Origin: Planomonospora sp. ID82291
Lineage (GTDB): Bacteria; Actinomycetota; Actinomycetes; Streptosporangiales; Streptosporangiaceae
DNA: 64,000 nt
Assembly (NCBI RefSeq): GCF_015711645.1
Contig: NZ_JABTEX010000003.1
Span: 930,001 to 994,000, forward strand
Reading direction: 5' to 3'
How positions within the stretch are numbered: the first letter of the stretch is position 1; each line of letters begins with the position of its first letter. Shown here piece after piece: positions 61,624 to 64,000 of this stretch. The position numbers were made by a program, and so were the translations under genes. The notes below the pieces were generated by a model. That model saw only the letters and a program-made list of their open reading frames with translations. It was not told the DNA's origin and did no database searches.

Positions 61624-63246
61624 ATGCGCCAGTTGACCCCGCTCGACGCGCAGTTCCTGCACGCCGAGTCGGCGACCACCGCCGCCCACGTCGCGGGGGT
61701 GGCCGTGCTGGATCCGAGCCGCACCCCCGAGGGCAGGATCACCCGCGAGGCCCTGATCGCGCTGCTGCGCGACCGGCTGCACCTGGCCCCGGCCCTCCGG
61801 CTGCGCCTGGTGAGCGTGCCGTTCGGCCTCGACCATCCGTACTGGGCGGAGGACCCCTCCTTCGACGTCGCCCACCACGTGCACGAGACGACGCTGCCGA
61901 TGCCGGGCGACGACGCCCAGCTCGCCGAGGCGGTCGCGCGGCTCCACGAGCGGCGGCTGAACCGCCGCCGCCCGCTCTGGGAGATGCACCTGATCCAGGG
62001 CCTGACCGGCGGCCGGGCCGCGCTGTACGTCAAGGTCCACCACTGCGCCATCGACGGGGTGTCGGGCGCGGAGACGCTGGCCGCGCTGCTGGACCTGACC
62101 CCCGAGCCGCGCGCGGTCGAGCCTCCCGCCGAGCGCCGGCCGACCGCCGCGCCGGGGATCGTCACGATGCTCGCCGGGGCCGTCACCCGGTCGGCGACCC
62201 ACCCGCTGCGGGCGCTGCGCTCCCTCGGCCGGGCCGCGGCCGACCTCGACGCGATCCCGCTCGCCGCGACCCTGCCGGGGGCCCGCCTGGTGGCCGCCAC
62301 GACCCGGATGATCCTCGGGACGACCCGGGACCTGCCCGCGCTGCCCTCGCTGGCGGCCCCGCGCACCCCGTTCAACGGCCCGATCAGCGCCCGCCGCCGC
62401 TTCTCGTACGGTTCCGTTCCGCTGGCCGACGTCCGGCGGGTGGCCAGGTCGTCCGGGATCAGCGTCAACGACGTGGTCATGGCCCTGTGCACCTCGGCGC
62501 TGCGCTCCTGGCTGCAGGAGCGCGGCACGCTCCCGGACCGGCCGCTGATCGCCGCGGTCCCGGTCTCGGTCCGTACGGCACGCGGCGGCCGGGCCGGACA
62601 GGGCGGGCAGGACGGCCGGGGCGCCGTCGGCAACCAGATCTCCGCCATGATCACGCCGATGCCGACCGACGTCGCCTGCCCCCGGGAGCGGTTGCAGGCC
62701 GTGGGGGCGGCGATGCGCACCGCCAAGCGGCGCTTCGCCGGCTCCCCGTCGACCTGGCCCAGCGAACTGACCTCGATGGTGCCCGCGCCGGTGACCGCCC
62801 TGGCGACCCCCGCGCTCTTCCGGCTGGCCTCGATGGGGGCCCCGCCGGTCAACCTGATCGTCTCCAACGTGCCGGGGCCGCAGTTCCCCCTGTACCTGTG
62901 CGGGGCCCGGGTGCTCGGCTACTACCCGATGTCGGTGCTCAGCGACGCGACCGGCGGGCTCAGCATCACCTGCTTCTCCTACGACGGCTCGCTCGACTTC
63001 GGCGTCGTCGCCTGCCCGGACCGGGTCGAGGACGTCTGGCGGCTGATGGGCCACCTCCAGGACGCGATGGACGAGCTCGTCGAGCTGGCCGGTCCCGCCC
63101 CGGTCCCGGCTCCCGCCCCGGTCCCCGTTCCCGGTACGGCTCCCACCGCGGCTCCCACCGCGGTCCCCGTCCCTGCTCCCGGCCCGGCTGCGGCTGAGGC
63201 TGCGGCTGCGGCTGCGGCTGCGGCTGCGGAGCCGAGCCCGGTCTGA
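61624..63246 (+). CDS. WS/DGAT wax ester synthase/acyl-CoA:diacylglycerol acyltransferase
   Basis: This 540-aa enzyme starts at the family's RQLTPLDAQFLHAES (ATG 61624, GAGAGG upstream); longer frames upstream are open but improbable. The active site is HHCAIDGVSG (HHxxxDG). Conserved segments RRPLWEMHLIQGL, NDVVMALCTSALRSWL, and LIVSNVPGPQFPLYLCGARV are present. It makes triacylglycerol or wax esters at the membrane/lipid-body surface. The last ~60 residues are a low-complexity P/A tail built from AAAAAA- and VPAPAP-type repeats. A TetR gene follows, convergent by 7 nt. Confidence 0.92.
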   Translation: MRQLTPLDAQFLHAESATTAAHVAGVAVLDPSRTPEGRITREALIALLRDRLHLAPALRLRLVSVPFGLDHPYWAEDPSFDVAHHVHETTLPMPGDDAQLAEAVARLHERRLNRRRPLWEMHLIQGLTGGRAALYVKVHHCAIDGVSGAETLAALLDLTPEPRAVEPPAERRPTAAPGIVTMLAGAVTRSATHPLRALRSLGRAAADLDAIPLAATLPGARLVAATTRMILGTTRDLPALPSLAAPRTPFNGPISARRRFSYGSVPLADVRRVARSSGISVNDVVMALCTSALRSWLQERGTLPDRPLIAAVPVSVRTARGGRAGQGGQDGRGAVGNQISAMITPMPTDVACPRERLQAVGAAMRTAKRRFAGSPSTWPSELTSMVPAPVTALATPALFRLASMGAPPVNLIVSNVPGPQFPLYLCGARVLGYYPMSVLSDATGGLSITCFSYDGSLDFGVVACPDRVEDVWRLMGHLQDAMDELVELAGPAPVPAPAPVPVPGTAPTAAPTAVPVPAPGPAAAEAAAAAAAAAAEPSPV

Positions 63247-63253
63247 GCCGCGG

Positions 63254-63856
63254 TCACGCCAGGGCGTGCACGATCAGCTCGGCCACCGCGTCGGGATCGA
63301 TGTGGTGGCCGGTGAGCTGGCAGAGGTTCTCCTGGTGGAGCAGGACCGCGGCGAAGGTGACCGCGGCGACCTCCAGCCGGGCGGCGCCCCCGCGCGCCCC
63401 GGGCAGGGCCAGCTCCAGCGCGAACCGGGCCCGGCGGATGATCTCGCCGTTGAGGTGGCCCAGCCGGGCGCGGACCGAGCCGTGCGTGTCGGCCTCGCGG
63501 AACAGGATGCGCCGCATGGCCGGGGAGGCCCTGATCGGCAGGCGGCGGGCGAGCCGGGACAGGGCGCCCGCCGCGTCGCCGGGGACGGACTCCCCTTCCG
63601 GGGACTCCTCCACCAGCGTGCGCTCGTCGACCAGCGCGACCAGCACGTCGATCTTCCGGGGGAAGTAGTGGAAGACGAGGCCCTTGGGGACGTCCGCCAG
63701 GCGGGCGATCTCCGCCGTGGGGGTCGCCTCGTAACCGTCGCGGGCGAACAGCTCCTCGGCGGCGTCCAGGATGCGGGCGCGGGTGCCCGGCTCCCCCCTC
63801 CTGCCGGGGCCGCCGGGGCGCCGCGGTCTCCTGGCACGGTCACGGAGGCTTCCCAC
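63254..63856 (-). CDS. TetR/AcrR-family transcriptional regulator
   Basis: This 200-aa protein has an N-terminal HTH (TRARILDAAEELFARDGYEA then TPTAEIARLADVPKGLVFHYF, residues ~24-66) and a helical ligand domain. TATCGT (reverse, 63863-63868) ends 6 nt before the GTG, suggesting a leaderless start. An Arg-rich N-tail precedes the HTH. It is convergent with the WS/DGAT gene and may control it or the upstream hydrolase. Confidence 0.9.
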   Translation of the reverse strand: MGSLRDRARRPRRPGGPGRRGEPGTRARILDAAEELFARDGYEATPTAEIARLADVPKGLVFHYFPRKIDVLVALVDERTLVEESPEGESVPGDAAGALSRLARRLPIRASPAMRRILFREADTHGSVRARLGHLNGEIIRRARFALELALPGARGGAARLEVAAVTFAAVLLHQENLCQLTGHHIDPDAVAELIVHALA

Positions 63857-63921
63857 AGCCCGACGATAACCTCGCGGGCCGGGCGGATTCCATGTCGCCG
63901 GGGGGACAGGGCCGTACGCGC

Positions 63922-64000
63922 TCAGTCACCGGCCCCGACGGAGGACAGCAGCAGGGGCAGGGCCCGGCGCAGTTCCCGGTTCCAGTAGGTCATGTTGTGC
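63922..64000 (-). CDS. Esterase-like alpha/beta hydrolase, C-terminal fragment only
   Basis: Only the last 25 codons are in the window, reading HNMTYWNRELRRALPLLLS then SVGAGD. The pattern His-Asn-x-x-Tyr-Trp near the C-terminus is typical of the catalytic His of esterase D/antigen-85-like hydrolases. The rest lies beyond the edge. It is on the same strand as, and upstream of, the TetR gene. Confidence 0.5.
   Translation of the reverse strand, partial: HNMTYWNRELRRALPLLLSSVGAGD

Noticed and set aside
1-64000. Prophage, ICE or transposon content
   Set aside because: I found no transposase, integrase, terminase or inverted-repeat ends.

Overview
The window is about 64 kb of very GC-rich DNA with dense GTG/ATG-started genes, short intergenic gaps, many apparent leaderless starts and a gene repertoire typical of a filamentous actinomycete. 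RsbP/RsbQ-like proteins, GlgM/GlgC, KynA with an Lrp regulator, a B12-riboswitch class Ia ribonucleotide reductase, WS/DGAT and a Pls-type NRPS together suggest Streptosporangiales (Streptosporangium/Nonomuraea-like). That placement is inference from content; no 16S gene is present. I see no prophage, transposase, integrase or CRISPR array, so this looks like chromosomal sequence, with some accessory character around 8-16 kb and 40-54 kb.

Layout. 0-9.5 kb: a divergent DUF5937/ArsR regulator and MFS exporter, a PD-(D/E)XK-like Rpn-type protein, a small membrane protein, RecQ helicase, a FUSC-type membrane protein, a single-TM anchored protein, and a YbdK-type carboxylate-amine ligase preceded by a possible coupled 23-aa leader peptide. 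9-17.5 kb: a STAS protein diverges from a 1,341-aa Pls/PosA-type NRPS (A-T-membrane-three beta-helix acyltransferase-like domains). The NRPS overlaps an M1 zinc peptidase, followed by a DUF2809 protein, a Nei-type glycosylase and, on the other strand, a DapA-family enzyme. This is the most likely source of an unusual product, a cationic homo-poly(amino acid) such as epsilon-polylysine. 17.5-20.2 kb: tryptophan dioxygenase (kynA), a divergent Lrp regulator with a dyad between them, and an arylformamidase-like hydrolase fused to an AroQ-like N-terminus.

20-30.7 kb: GNAT, degenerate CbiX-like protein, OsmC, divergent glgM/glgC sharing a 48-bp double leaderless promoter, a perfect 56-bp palindromic terminator, a coiled-coil protein, enoyl-CoA hydratase, DUF5685 with a Cys-rich tail, a beta-helix membrane protein and an MscS channel. 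30.7-38 kb: nrdA-nrdB behind a cobalamin riboswitch, an orphan TctC lipoprotein, glmS and a small conserved protein. 38-44 kb: a secreted PGRP-type amidase, a Gly-Cys-Gly-Val tRNA array with a strong terminator, two tandem paralogous membrane/coiled-coil proteins with an 80-nt converted block, a DCC thiol oxidoreductase and pyrrolidone-carboxylate peptidase.

44-64 kb: a beta-propeller-like unknown, a second glutamate-cysteine-ligase-family protein, a decayed SDR tail, a zinc-ribbon methyltransferase, an S9 peptidase, an RsbQ-RsbP energy-stress module, a SUKH protein, a serine hydrolase, GNAT, aldo/keto reductase, a kinase-like protein, a methyltransferase, PolX, a molybdenum oxidoreductase, a possible 43-aa gene, a WS/DGAT acyltransferase with a convergent TetR regulator, and the C-terminus of an esterase-like hydrolase at the window edge.
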